Assembly: GCA_020024395.1 (NCBI GenBank)
Contig: JAHHTV010000087.1
Span: forward strand, 1-6,575
From: Anaerotignum sp.
Lineage (GTDB): Bacteria > Bacillota > Clostridia > Lachnospirales > Anaerotignaceae
Length of the DNA: 6,575 nt
Direction: 5' to 3'
In this document: piece by piece, positions 1 to 6,395 of the stretch
How positions within the stretch are numbered: the first letter of the stretch is position 1
Layout: every line of letters starts with the position of its first letter
Translations under genes and position numbers: made by a program
The notes under the pieces: model-generated
What the model was told of the DNA's origin: nothing
Databases searched by the model: none
What the model saw: only the letters and a program-made list of their open reading frames with translations

Positions 1-674
1 ATAAAATATAGCAACATATTATTTTCATATAAAGGTAAAACCACTTTTGTCATCTGTAAAGCCTCAAAAAACTTTTGAAACCCTGCATTGCATTGAAAAA
101 ATGTCAACGCAAAACAGCAAAGCCATACCACAAACAAACCTTTTGCCGCTCCCACCAAAAAACCACAAACACGATTAAATGTGTTTAACACAGGTAGTTT
201 GCTTATCAAATTTAATGCATTTAACAAAAATTTCGCTGCCAAAAAGGCAATCACAAACACCAAAAGCGCACTCACAATATTGATACAAATATTTGCCAAA
301 AACCCCGAAATATACCCCTGCATACTTTCTACATCTAATAATTCATAAACCACAGGATTATTGTTTTCCAGCAAACTTTCTTTCAAAAAATTCGGCAAAT
401 GCATATTCTGTATCATATCCATTTGCGTTTGCATTGCCGCATCACCCAACATTTGTTCCAAATGCAATTTTTCTGAAATCGTATTTGCCAAAGAACCAAA
501 AAATGGGGTTTGTCTCAATAAACGACTTGCCATAGGTGTCAAAAATTTTGTTGCAACCACCCCTGCAACCATCGGCAAAAAACCAAGCACAGCCAAAACA
601 AATCCTTTTCGATACGCTTGTATTGCAAGCCATAATATCAGTACAATCACCAATCCATCTATCAAATATGGCAT
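1..674 (-). CDS. CvpA family membrane protein, partial (C-terminus beyond left edge)
   Basis: The minus-strand frame is open from the ATG at 674 to the window edge: 224 codons with no stop, so the 3' end is missing. The protein is hydrophobic. Likely membrane segments lie at about residues 3-20, 25-42, 122-152 and 168-193, and a polar helical stretch at about 50-118 separates the two pairs. The second half contains LPVLNTFNRVCGFLVGAAKG, which resembles the conserved NR..G...G..KG stretch of the CvpA family (named for colicin V production in E. coli). Family members are small multi-pass inner-membrane proteins whose molecular role is unclear; links to envelope homeostasis are reported. The ATG lies 5 nt after the stop of the DUF5711-like gene. 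Its ribosome binding site AAGGGGG (684-690) sits inside the last codons of that gene, so the two are probably translationally coupled. No separate promoter is visible. The family call is from sequence resemblance only. Confidence 0.85.
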   Translation of the reverse strand, partial: MPYLIDGLVIVLILWLAIQAYRKGFVLAVLGFLPMVAGVVATKFLTPMASRLLRQTPFFGSLANTISEKLHLEQMLGDAAMQTQMDMIQNMHLPNFLKESLLENNNPVVYELLDVESMQGYISGFLANICINIVSALLVFVIAFLAAKFLLNALNLISKLPVLNTFNRVCGFLVGAAKGLFVVWLCCFALTFFQCNAGFQKFFEALQMTKVVLPLYENNMLLYF

Positions 675-679
675 TTTGC

Positions 680-2176
680 TTAACCCCCTTGCTGTTGTGT
701 ATTTGTTTCTTGTGTTATATCTATTTGTGTTGCATCTGTTTGTTGTGTTGTATCTTCTGTATCTTGTGATTGCGTTGTATTTTCTGTTTGTTCTGTATTT
801 TCTGTCTGTTCTGTATTTTCTGTCTGTTCTGTATTTTCTTTTTTTTGTTCTGTCTGTGCTTTTGGTTGTGTATCTGGTTCTTTTGGTGTTTCCTCGTTTT
901 CTTGTTTTGGTTGTTCTTCGTTTTGATTTGTTATCTTTGTTTCTGTTTTCTCTTTTTCTATATGCACAGAACCATCTTTTGTCATATTCAATATCACAGC
1001 ACTTTCTTGCCCCACAACCAATACGGTTGAAAATTTTTCCATTGGTATCATTTCAGAAACATCTTTTGTCGCATGATACTGCCAAGCAATATGCCCTGTA
1101 TATCGTATACCTTTGTATGCTCTATCTATTCCCACAATGATACCATCTTCCCAAGCACTTAAATAAGAAATTTTCTTTTCACTTTCAAAAATAGCATCTT
1201 TTGTGCCATCATTTTTCAACCAACATACGGTACCTTCTTTTATTTGATTTTCTCCACCAAAGCCTTCCCCCACCGCAAATACAATGCGATCTTTATTTTG
1301 AAATGATATATAATCTATGGTATTACTCACAGGATATTCCCAAATCATATTTTTTCCATCAAAGCCATATATCCCTTTATCTGATACTGCTGCCAATGTT
1401 CCATTATTACGAAAACTAATTGCACCAATCACTTCATCATCACGCATCACAGAAGAAAACAAACTATCTGTATATTTTTCGCTATCTTCTGGATTGATAT
1501 AGAAAAAAGAAATCAAACCAATCGGATACACATCTGTTGTATCCACATAACTAATTGCAAATGTTCTGTTATTATCACAAACATCTGTTGCAATCGGATA
1601 AATCCCTTTGCTTTCTTCTATACGACCTTTGAGCAATGTGCCATTGTTGTTATACACTTTGATTTCATATTTACCATCTTTTTTTTCTATCAAAGAAAGG
1701 TATCCATTGGTATTCAATGCAAATTGCATCAAATTTCCTTCCAACTGCACTTGATATAGTAACCCAGCATCATGATACACACGCACCATTTTACCATTCA
1801 TATCTCCCACAGCTGCAAAACGTCCCTCTTGTATTACAGAAGGTGCACTCATATTAAATGTATCATTCCATTTTTGGTCACCATAACTGTTATAATATTT
1901 TACACCATCTTTTGTACATAATAAAAATGCCTTTTCAAACACCGCAAATCCTGTATTGCTTCCTGCATCTAAAGGCACTTCTGCCACAACAGTATTTTTT
2001 GTTGTTTCTTTTTTATCAGATACCTTTACATTTGTAAACATTTCTTTTATTTTTCCATTGCCATACATCATATCAGCATATAATAAACCACCGCCTATAC
2101 ACAAACACAACAACAACCCAAACACAATTTTTGTTTTTCGTTTCATATGTTGTTTTTTGTTTTTCGGCTCATCCAT
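680..2176 (-). CDS. DUF5711-like membrane-anchored protein with T/Q/E/N-rich repeat tail
   Basis: 498 residues from the ATG at 2176. A positively charged N-terminus (KNKKQHMKRKTK) precedes one membrane segment at about residues 17-34, predicting a short cytoplasmic end with the bulk outside the cell. Residues from about 50 to 405 show repeated blade-like blocks (for example KDGKYEIKVYNNNGTLLKG, AVSDKGIYGFDGKNMIWEYP), suggesting a beta-propeller. This architecture resembles the clostridial DUF5711 family, whose function is unknown. Residues 407-498 are a low-complexity T/Q/E/N/K tail with three tandem TEQTEN units and no LPXTG sorting signal. The longest frame begins at an ATG at 2197, but a full-strength AGGAGGTGAT lies between that ATG and the one at 2176, so 2176 is preferred. 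It has its own promoter (2209-2237) and is probably co-transcribed with the downstream CvpA-family gene. A sensory or envelope scaffold role is a guess. The domain name is moderately sure; the membrane anchor and tail are directly visible. Confidence 0.88.
   Translation of the reverse strand: MDEPKNKKQHMKRKTKIVFGLLLCLCIGGGLLYADMMYGNGKIKEMFTNVKVSDKKETTKNTVVAEVPLDAGSNTGFAVFEKAFLLCTKDGVKYYNSYGDQKWNDTFNMSAPSVIQEGRFAAVGDMNGKMVRVYHDAGLLYQVQLEGNLMQFALNTNGYLSLIEKKDGKYEIKVYNNNGTLLKGRIEESKGIYPIATDVCDNNRTFAISYVDTTDVYPIGLISFFYINPEDSEKYTDSLFSSVMRDDEVIGAISFRNNGTLAAVSDKGIYGFDGKNMIWEYPVSNTIDYISFQNKDRIVFAVGEGFGGENQIKEGTVCWLKNDGTKDAIFESEKKISYLSAWEDGIIVGIDRAYKGIRYTGHIAWQYHATKDVSEMIPMEKFSTVLVVGQESAVILNMTKDGSVHIEKEKTETKITNQNEEQPKQENEETPKEPDTQPKAQTEQKKENTEQTENTEQTENTEQTENTTQSQDTEDTTQQTDATQIDITQETNTQQQGG
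684..690 (-). promoter_or_regulatory. Ribosome binding site of the CvpA-family gene, inside the upstream gene
   Basis: AAGGGGG on the minus strand lies 9 nt before the ATG at 674. It also encodes part of the final Gln-Gly-Gly of the upstream gene, whose TAA stop is at 680-682. Ribosomes finishing the first gene would therefore stop right at the start site of the second, the usual geometry for translational coupling. Confidence 0.75.
777..830 (-). repeat. Three tandem 18-bp repeats coding for (TEQTEN)n
   Basis: On the plus strand, units starting at 777, 795 and 813 share the form GTATTTTCTGTYTGTTCT. The first differs from the other two by one base, and a decayed fourth copy begins at 831. The unit length is a multiple of three, so each unit adds six residues without shifting frame. 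The repeats lie in the low-complexity C-terminal tail of the DUF5711-like protein. Confidence 0.93.
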
Positions 2177-2182
2177 GGATAC

Positions 2183-2192
2183 ATCACCTCCT
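2183..2192 (-). promoter_or_regulatory. Ribosome binding site deciding the start of the DUF5711-like gene
   Basis: AGGAGGTGAT on the minus strand is a long match to the 16S rRNA 3' end. Its AGGAGG core is 10 nt from the ATG at 2176. It lies inside the longest reading frame, downstream of the ATG at 2197, which has no such site in front of it and sits only about 5 nt from the predicted transcription start. Translation should begin at 2176. Confidence 0.88.
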
Positions 2193-2208
2193 GTCATTTT
2201 CTCGGTTC

Positions 2209-2237
2209 ATCATACTACATTTTATACCCTTTTGCAA
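2209..2237 (-). promoter_or_regulatory. SigA-type promoter of the DUF5711-like/CvpA-family operon
   Basis: On the minus strand TTGCAA (2232-2237) and TATGAT (2209-2214) are separated by exactly 17 nt. Transcription would start near 2202, giving a leader of about 26 nt that carries the ribosome binding site. It follows directly after the terminator of the preceding gene. The -10 region, AGTATGATGA, is identical over 10 nt to that of glgA. Confidence 0.75.
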
Positions 2238-2262
2238 ATTCCCTTTTAGAAACAAATTTTTC

Positions 2263-2310
2263 AAAAAAAAGAAGAATATTCTGAAAAATCAAAATATTCC
2301 CCTTTCTTTT
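2263..2310 (-). terminator. Intrinsic terminator after the pepF-SUKH operon
   Basis: The minus-strand RNA folds as GAAUAUU-U-UGA, a UUUU loop, then UCA-G-AAUAUUC, an 11-bp stem with one G-U pair. The stem extends outward through further G-U and G-C pairs into A-rich sequence facing an eight-U run (2263-2270). It begins 9 nt after the SUKH stop codon. Several G-U pairs of the minus-strand RNA become A-C mismatches in a plus-strand RNA, so it is built for minus-strand transcription. Confidence 0.88.
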
Positions 2311-2319
2311 TTTATTATT

Positions 2320-2763
2320 TTATAAATCTGGAAACAGATAACAATATAATGGCTTTGTTTGTTCTAATAACGCCATAAAATTCTCTGCAATCTGAAAGCA
2401 GTCTTCACTTTCCCAACACATATTACCTGCTGCAACCATATATATAAAAGATGTTTGTCCTCGCATATCAAACAGAAAAAAATTCCCATATCCGTCCATC
2501 GCAAATGGCAATGCATAAGGCATATACGTTTCAAATAAATATATTTCATAAAAATCACATATTTCATTTACGGAAAACATTTGATATTCTCGTTCTCCAC
2601 GCAAAAATTCACCACCATTGCTTTCCAACAAAAAATTTTTATAGGACGTATCCAATGTGGTAAATGGAAAATTCCTTTCTTCCAACCATTTACACAACCC
2701 GCAAAAATCCTGCTCTGTTGCTGGTGTATTTTGAAATATAATTTGGTCAAACTGTTCAATCAT
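2320..2763 (-). CDS. SMI1/KNR4 (SUKH) family protein
   Basis: 147 residues from the ATG at 2763. SUKH-type features are YKNFLLESNGGEF at residues 41-53, a central acidic/aromatic segment (FSVNEICDFYEIY, 63-75), MPYALPFAMDGYGNFFLFD at 81-99 matching the lP.a.dg.Gn.f..D pattern, and a late aromatic segment (CWESEDCFQIAENFMALL) corresponding to the usual W...f..fl end. SUKH proteins are small cytoplasmic alpha/beta proteins. Many serve as immunity proteins of bacterial polymorphic toxin systems; others have unknown roles. No toxin gene is visible here. The gene follows pepF by 42 nt in the same direction and ends at a strong terminator, so it is probably read from the pepF promoter. The frame opens at an ATG at 2787, but AGGAGGG at 2770-2776 lies downstream of that ATG and 6 nt before the one at 2763, which is therefore preferred. 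The family call is good; the biological role is unknown. Confidence 0.87.
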   Translation of the reverse strand: MIEQFDQIIFQNTPATEQDFCGLCKWLEERNFPFTTLDTSYKNFLLESNGGEFLRGEREYQMFSVNEICDFYEIYLFETYMPYALPFAMDGYGNFFLFDMRGQTSFIYMVAAGNMCWESEDCFQIAENFMALLEQTKPLYCYLFPDL

Positions 2764-2769
2764 TGGATA

Positions 2770-2776
2770 CCCTCCT
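2770..2776 (-). promoter_or_regulatory. Ribosome binding site deciding the start of the SUKH gene
   Basis: AGGAGGG on the minus strand is 6 nt before the ATG at 2763. It falls within the 5' extension of the open frame that begins at 2787, so the eight extra residues of the longest frame are probably not translated. Confidence 0.85.
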
Positions 2777-2805
2777 ATAAATATCAAACAATACCACAGA
2801 ATACC

Positions 2806-4602
2806 TTAAAACTGTTCCATTTCGTCTAGCAATGTTTCAAAAACTTTCATTGCATTTTCAATCGCTTCTGTTTTTGACATATCCACACCAGCACCTTTGA
2901 GCAAATCAATCGAATATTCACTGTCACCTTTGGATAAGAAATCCAAATACGCTTTTATTACTGGTTCACCTTCTTGCAATATTTTTCTGGACAATGCAAT
3001 CGCCGTACTATACCCTGTTGCATATTGGTACACATAAAATGCGTTATAAAAATGTGGAATTCTTGCCCATTCTATATCAATTTGCGTATCAATCACAATA
3101 TCATCACCAAAATACAAACGATTCAAGTCATGATATATCTTGTTCAACACTTCCCATGTCAACGGCTCACCATTTTGTATCATTTCATGTGTCATTTTTT
3201 CAAACTCTGCAAACATCGTTTGACGGAACAATGTACCACGGAATTGTTCCAAGAAATAATTCACCAAATATTTTTTCATATTTTTATCTTCTGTTGTTTT
3301 CAAAAGATATTCCATCAACAACGCCTCATTGCAGGTAGAAGCTACTTCTGCCACAAATATTTTATGCCCACTGTATAAATATGGCTGTTTTTCCCAAGTA
3401 AACCAGCTATGCAATGCATGTCCCATTTCATGTGCCAATGTAAACATACTGTTTACCGTATCATTATGATTGAGCAACACAAACGGGTGTACGCCATAAC
3501 TGCCCCAAGAATATGCACCGCCTCTTTTGCCTTCATTTTCGTAAACGTCAATCCAGCCACTTTCCATACCATGTTCCAAAGCTTTGGCATAATCTTCGCC
3601 CAATACTGCCAACGCTTTTTTCACAGTTTCTTTTGCTTGTGCAAAAGAAATTTTGTCTTGTACATCTTCCACCAATGGTGCATACAAATCATACATATGC
3701 ACTTCATCTAAATGCAGTATTTTTTTCCGCAGTGCCACATAGCGATGCAACAATGGCAAATGTTTATGCACCGTTTCAATTAAATTATCATACACCGATA
3801 CTGGTATATTGTCATCAGCTAATGCCATTTCCAGTGCAGAACCATATTTTTTTGCTTGTGCAAAAAACACATCGCTTTTCACAGAAGCTGCATATGTTGC
3901 TGCAAGCATATTTTTCTGTTTTTCATATGCTGCATATAGTGTTTCAAATGCTTCTTTTCTCACACGTCTGTCAGCACTTTCCAAAAACGTGATATATCTT
4001 CCTTTTGTCAATACCACACTATCCCCATCTGCATCTGTAATATTTCCAAAACGCATATCCGCATCATTGCACATGGTAAATATATTTTGTGGTGCTGCCC
4101 CCAGTTCTGCTGCTTTTGCTAAAATATTTTCTTCCGCAGGAGAAAGTGTATGTGCTTTTTGACGCAATATATTTTCAAAGAAATGCGCATACATTGCAAA
4201 ATCTTCTGCACGTTCCATACGGAAATCTGCCAACACATCATCTGGAATGGCAAGTATTGCAGGCACCAAAAATGAAACAGCTGCTGAATACTGCACCAAC
4301 AAAGATTCTGCTCTGGATGCCAAACCTTGATAATACGCATTGGCACTATCTTCATGCATACGCATATTTGCATAGGTATATAGCTGGTCTAATTGCAAAG
4401 AAATATCTGCATTTGTTTCCAAACACGCCAAAAGTGTTGCTGCACATTCTCCCAAATGTGACGCATATGCAGAAAGTTCTGGCAATGCTGCCGAAACCTG
4501 TGCATAAACTTTTTCCCAATCACTGTCATTGGCATAATAATCTTCTATATGCCAACGATTTTTTGCTTCTACTTCACTTCTTTTTGGTAGTGTATGTTTC
4601 AA
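2806..4602 (-). CDS. pepF: Oligoendopeptidase F (M3 family zinc metallopeptidase)
   Basis: 598 residues from the TTG at 4602, the usual PepF size of about 600. It is a cytoplasmic zinc endopeptidase that cleaves short peptides, generally in peptide recycling. The N-terminal helical half begins LPKRSEVEAKNRWHIEDYYA, a typical PepF opening. The zinc site is HEMGH at residues 391-395, with the third ligand E419 in FVAEVASTCNE. The substrate-binding region near the C-terminus is HFYNAFYVYQYATGYS, as expected for the family. No signal peptide or membrane segment is seen. The longest frame starts at an ATG at 4620 with no ribosome binding site, whereas AAAGGAAGGG (4608-4617) lies inside the frame just ahead of the TTG. 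The resulting M-K-H-T-LPKR start also fits the family better. It is divergent from glgA, has its own promoter (4690-4717), and is probably co-transcribed with the SUKH gene. The function is secure; the start codon is probable. Confidence 0.95.
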   Translation of the reverse strand: MKHTLPKRSEVEAKNRWHIEDYYANDSDWEKVYAQVSAALPELSAYASHLGECAATLLACLETNADISLQLDQLYTYANMRMHEDSANAYYQGLASRAESLLVQYSAAVSFLVPAILAIPDDVLADFRMERAEDFAMYAHFFENILRQKAHTLSPAEENILAKAAELGAAPQNIFTMCNDADMRFGNITDADGDSVVLTKGRYITFLESADRRVRKEAFETLYAAYEKQKNMLAATYAASVKSDVFFAQAKKYGSALEMALADDNIPVSVYDNLIETVHKHLPLLHRYVALRKKILHLDEVHMYDLYAPLVEDVQDKISFAQAKETVKKALAVLGEDYAKALEHGMESGWIDVYENEGKRGGAYSWGSYGVHPFVLLNHNDTVNSMFTLAHEMGHALHSWFTWEKQPYLYSGHKIFVAEVASTCNEALLMEYLLKTTEDKNMKKYLVNYFLEQFRGTLFRQTMFAEFEKMTHEMIQNGEPLTWEVLNKIYHDLNRLYFGDDIVIDTQIDIEWARIPHFYNAFYVYQYATGYSTAIALSRKILQEGEPVIKAYLDFLSKGDSEYSIDLLKGAGVDMSKTEAIENAMKVFETLLDEMEQF

Positions 4603-4607
4603 ATGTA

Positions 4608-4617
4608 CCCTTCCTTT
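4608..4617 (-). promoter_or_regulatory. Ribosome binding site supporting a TTG start for pepF
   Basis: AAAGGAAGGG on the minus strand has its AAAGGA part 9 nt from the TTG at 4602. The ATG at 4620 is preceded only by AT-rich sequence (GTATTTTCAAA) with no purine-rich site. This favours the TTG, although use of the ATG is not excluded. Confidence 0.65.
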
Positions 4618-4689
4618 CATTTTGAAAATACAAAATTTTTACCATATCATCTTTTGCAAAAAAACAAAATGGTATGCGGTTTTTTGTTT

Positions 4690-4717
4690 AGTATACCACG
4701 TTTCTGCTTGTGGTAAA
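4690..4717 (-). promoter_or_regulatory. Promoter of pepF with extended -10
   Basis: On the minus strand TATACT (4690-4695) is preceded by TGG, an extended -10 element. A weak -35, TTTACC, lies at 4712-4717 with 16-nt spacing (or TTTTAC with 17). Transcription would start near 4683, leaving a leader of about 80 nt. An inverted repeat TACCAC/GTGGTA (4694-4715) covers the spacer. Confidence 0.65.
4694..4715. repeat. Inverted repeat over the pepF promoter
   Basis: TACCAC (4694-4699) and GTGGTA (4710-4715) are exact 6-bp inverted half-sites 10 bp apart, lying between and overlapping the pepF -10 and -35. The position suits an operator, but the arms are short and chance is possible. A second TACCAT/ATGGTA pair (4640-4645, 4669-4674) lies in the pepF leader. 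Confidence 0.4.
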
Positions 4718-4727
4718 AGGAAATTCC

Positions 4728-4747
4728 CATAAAATTCACATTTTATG
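4728..4747. repeat. 20-bp palindrome between pepF and glgA promoters
   Basis: CATAAAAT-TCAC-ATTTTATG is a perfect 8-bp inverted repeat with a 4-nt loop. It lies 10 bp upstream of the pepF -35 and about 90 bp upstream of the glgA promoter. There is no T run placed to make it a good terminator for either gene, so a protein binding site is more likely. Its regulator is not recognisable. Confidence 0.5.
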
Positions 4748-4838
4748 TCATTTATTTTTATTCTTATGACTTTTTTCCATCATTTTATAGTTTCATGATA
4801 AATATATCCCATACTCTGCGAAAAAAAATCATTATGTT

Positions 4839-4855
4839 CTTGCTGAAACTGCAAG
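4839..4855. repeat. Near-palindrome over the glgA -35 element
   Basis: CTTGC (4839-4843) and GCAAG (4851-4855) are inverted arms around TGAAACT. An inner G/C pair is also symmetric, giving CTTGC.G...C.GCAAG. The site covers the glgA -35 and part of the spacer, where a bound repressor would block RNA polymerase. It is a candidate operator only. Confidence 0.4.
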
Positions 4856-4868
4856 TTCATAGTATGAT
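4840..4868 (+). promoter_or_regulatory. SigA-type promoter of glgA
   Basis: TTGCTG (4840-4845) and TATGAT (4863-4868) are separated by exactly 17 nt. The predicted start near 4875 gives a very short leader, with the ribosome binding site GAGGTGA (4876-4882) almost at the RNA 5' end. A promoter further upstream cannot be excluded, but no better match was found. Confidence 0.6.
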
Positions 4869-4888
4869 GATATACGAGGTGAATATGC

Positions 4889-6340
4889 ATGAAAGATTGC
4901 TTAAAAGTATTGATTGTTGCTTCCGAATCGGCACCTTTTGTCAAAAGTGGCGGTTTGGGAGATGTTGTTGGTTCTTTGCCACAGGCACTACGTGCACAGG
5001 GTGTAGATGTCCGTGTGGTAATACCAAGACATCTTTCTATCAAAGATAGCACCATGTATGATGTAGAATATTTGGGTGAATTTCCTGTGCATTTGGCTTG
5101 GAGAACACAACAAGCAAAAATATTAGTAAAACCAGGTGACGTTCCTGTTTATTTTATAGAAAACGATTTTTATTTTGGACGTGGTGAGCTATATGGTTAT
5201 GGTGATGACAATGAACGTTTTGCATTTTTTGGTAAAGCCGTTTTAGATATGATGGCAATGCTTGATTTTTACCCAGATGTATTGCATTGCAACGATTGGC
5301 AAACGGGGCCAGTTTGTCTATATCTCAAAGAAGTTTACCGTAAAATGATATATTATTCTCATATCAAAACATTATTTACCATACACAATTTGCAATATCA
5401 AGGCAACTTTGACAAAAGTACTATGGAACTATTGGGTGTTCCTTATTATTGTTATGAAAATGGGAATGTAGAATTTTATCGCAATGTCAGCTACATGAAA
5501 ATGGGCTTAATTTATGCAGACAAAATTAGTACCGTCAGTGAAACATATGCAAAAGAAATACAAAACTGGCAATATGGCTATGGTATGGACGGTATTTTGA
5601 GAAGTCGCAACAACGATTTATCTGGCATTATCAATGGCATTGACTATGATACACATAATCCTGCCACAGACAATCGTATCCCCGTACAATATGATGCTGC
5701 ACATCTGGAAGGCAAAGCAGAAAACAAACGTCTATTAAAAGAACGTCTTGGCTTAGAAAATCGAGATGTTCCTTTGATTGCCATGATTACACGTTTGGCA
5801 GACCAAAAAGGCGTAGACATTCTTTCTTATGTATTTGATGCTTTGCTGGAAAGAGATGTCCAATTTGTATTGCTTGGCACAGGGGAAAACCGTTTTGAAT
5901 ATCTGTTCCGCACATACCAAGACCGCTATCGTGGCAAAGTCAGTGCAAATTTATTTTTTGACGAAGCATTGGCACAACAAATTTATGCAGGTGCGGATAT
6001 GTTTTTGATGCCTTCTTTATTTGAGCCTTGCGGTTTGGGGCAAATGTTCAGCCTGCGTTATGGAACAATACCCATTGCCAGAAAAACAGGTGGTCTTGCA
6101 GACACCATCACACATTACAACGAACAAACACAAAAAGGCAATGGCTTTTTGTTTGAAACATATGACAGCAATGGTTTATTGTGGGCAGTCGACCAAGCAC
6201 TATCCGTATATCGCAAAGGAAAAGAAGCATGGACACCCGTTGTACAAAATGCCATGGCTTGTAACTATTCTTGGACAAATTCCGCTCATAAATATATTAC
6301 ATTATACGAAAGTCTGAAAAACCAGAAAAACATTTTTTAA
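4889..6340 (+). CDS. glgA: Glycogen synthase (ADP-glucose starch/glycogen glucosyltransferase)
   Basis: 483 residues, the normal length for bacterial GlgA (GT5 family, GT-B fold; 477 in E. coli). It transfers glucose from ADP-glucose to the non-reducing end of an alpha-1,4-glucan, extending cytoplasmic glycogen. The N-terminal domain has the nucleotide-sugar motif KSGGLGDV at residues 19-26, HCNDWQ at 133-138 and TIHNLQYQG from residue 164 with H166. The C-terminal domain has ITRLADQKG with R302 and K307, then EPCGLGQ from E379 and KTGGLADT from K399. These match the E. coli catalytic positions K15, H161, R300, K305 and E377, so the enzyme looks intact. The ATG at 4889 has GAGGTGA 6 nt upstream; an ATG at 4885 is out of frame. 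The gene stands alone: none of glgB, glgC, glgD or glgP is next to it here. It has its own promoter and terminator. Function is secure. Confidence 0.97.
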   Translation: MKDCLKVLIVASESAPFVKSGGLGDVVGSLPQALRAQGVDVRVVIPRHLSIKDSTMYDVEYLGEFPVHLAWRTQQAKILVKPGDVPVYFIENDFYFGRGELYGYGDDNERFAFFGKAVLDMMAMLDFYPDVLHCNDWQTGPVCLYLKEVYRKMIYYSHIKTLFTIHNLQYQGNFDKSTMELLGVPYYCYENGNVEFYRNVSYMKMGLIYADKISTVSETYAKEIQNWQYGYGMDGILRSRNNDLSGIINGIDYDTHNPATDNRIPVQYDAAHLEGKAENKRLLKERLGLENRDVPLIAMITRLADQKGVDILSYVFDALLERDVQFVLLGTGENRFEYLFRTYQDRYRGKVSANLFFDEALAQQIYAGADMFLMPSLFEPCGLGQMFSLRYGTIPIARKTGGLADTITHYNEQTQKGNGFLFETYDSNGLLWAVDQALSVYRKGKEAWTPVVQNAMACNYSWTNSAHKYITLYESLKNQKNIF

Positions 6341-6360
6341 TCAAATCACATAAAACATAA

Positions 6361-6393
6361 AAAAAGACACCAAAATCACTTTGGTGTCTTTTT
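6361..6393. terminator. Bidirectional terminator between glgA and tRNA-Leu
   Basis: AAAAAGACACCAAA (6361-6374) and TTTGGTGTCTTTTT (6380-6393) form a perfect 14-bp inverted repeat around a 5-nt loop. The 9-bp core GACACCAAA is followed by five T on either strand, so it can end both glgA transcripts (stop codon 20 nt upstream) and the convergent tRNA transcript. Confidence 0.92.
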
Positions 6394-6395
6394 CA

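Noticed and set aside
777..850. Regular tandem repeats as a possible CRISPR or VNTR outside genes
   Set aside because: The units are contiguous without spacers and lie in frame inside a coding sequence, so they are a protein repeat and not an array.
361..1140. Plus-strand open frame of 259 codons with long runs of Leu, Phe, Val and Tyr
   Set aside because: It is antisense to the CvpA-family and DUF5711-like genes. The hydrophobic runs are the complement of the T/Q/E/N-rich tail, and no ribosome binding site precedes it.
2219..2226. TATAAA on the minus strand as an alternative -10 for the DUF5711-like gene
   Set aside because: No acceptable -35 lies at 16-18 nt from it; the TTGCAA-N17-TATGAT arrangement overlaps it and fits better.
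3513..3992. Plus-strand open frame of 159 codons
   Set aside because: It lies wholly antisense to pepF, whose zinc motif and family match are unambiguous; its His/Phe-rich composition is that of a shadow frame.
4089..4625. Plus-strand open frame of 178 codons
   Set aside because: It is antisense to the N-terminal half of pepF and has no initiation site or recognisable motif.
4765..4791. Possible second glgA promoter (TATGAC ... TATAGT)
   Set aside because: The spacing is only 15 nt and both hexamers are weak; the TTGCTG-N17-TATGAT pair downstream is far better.
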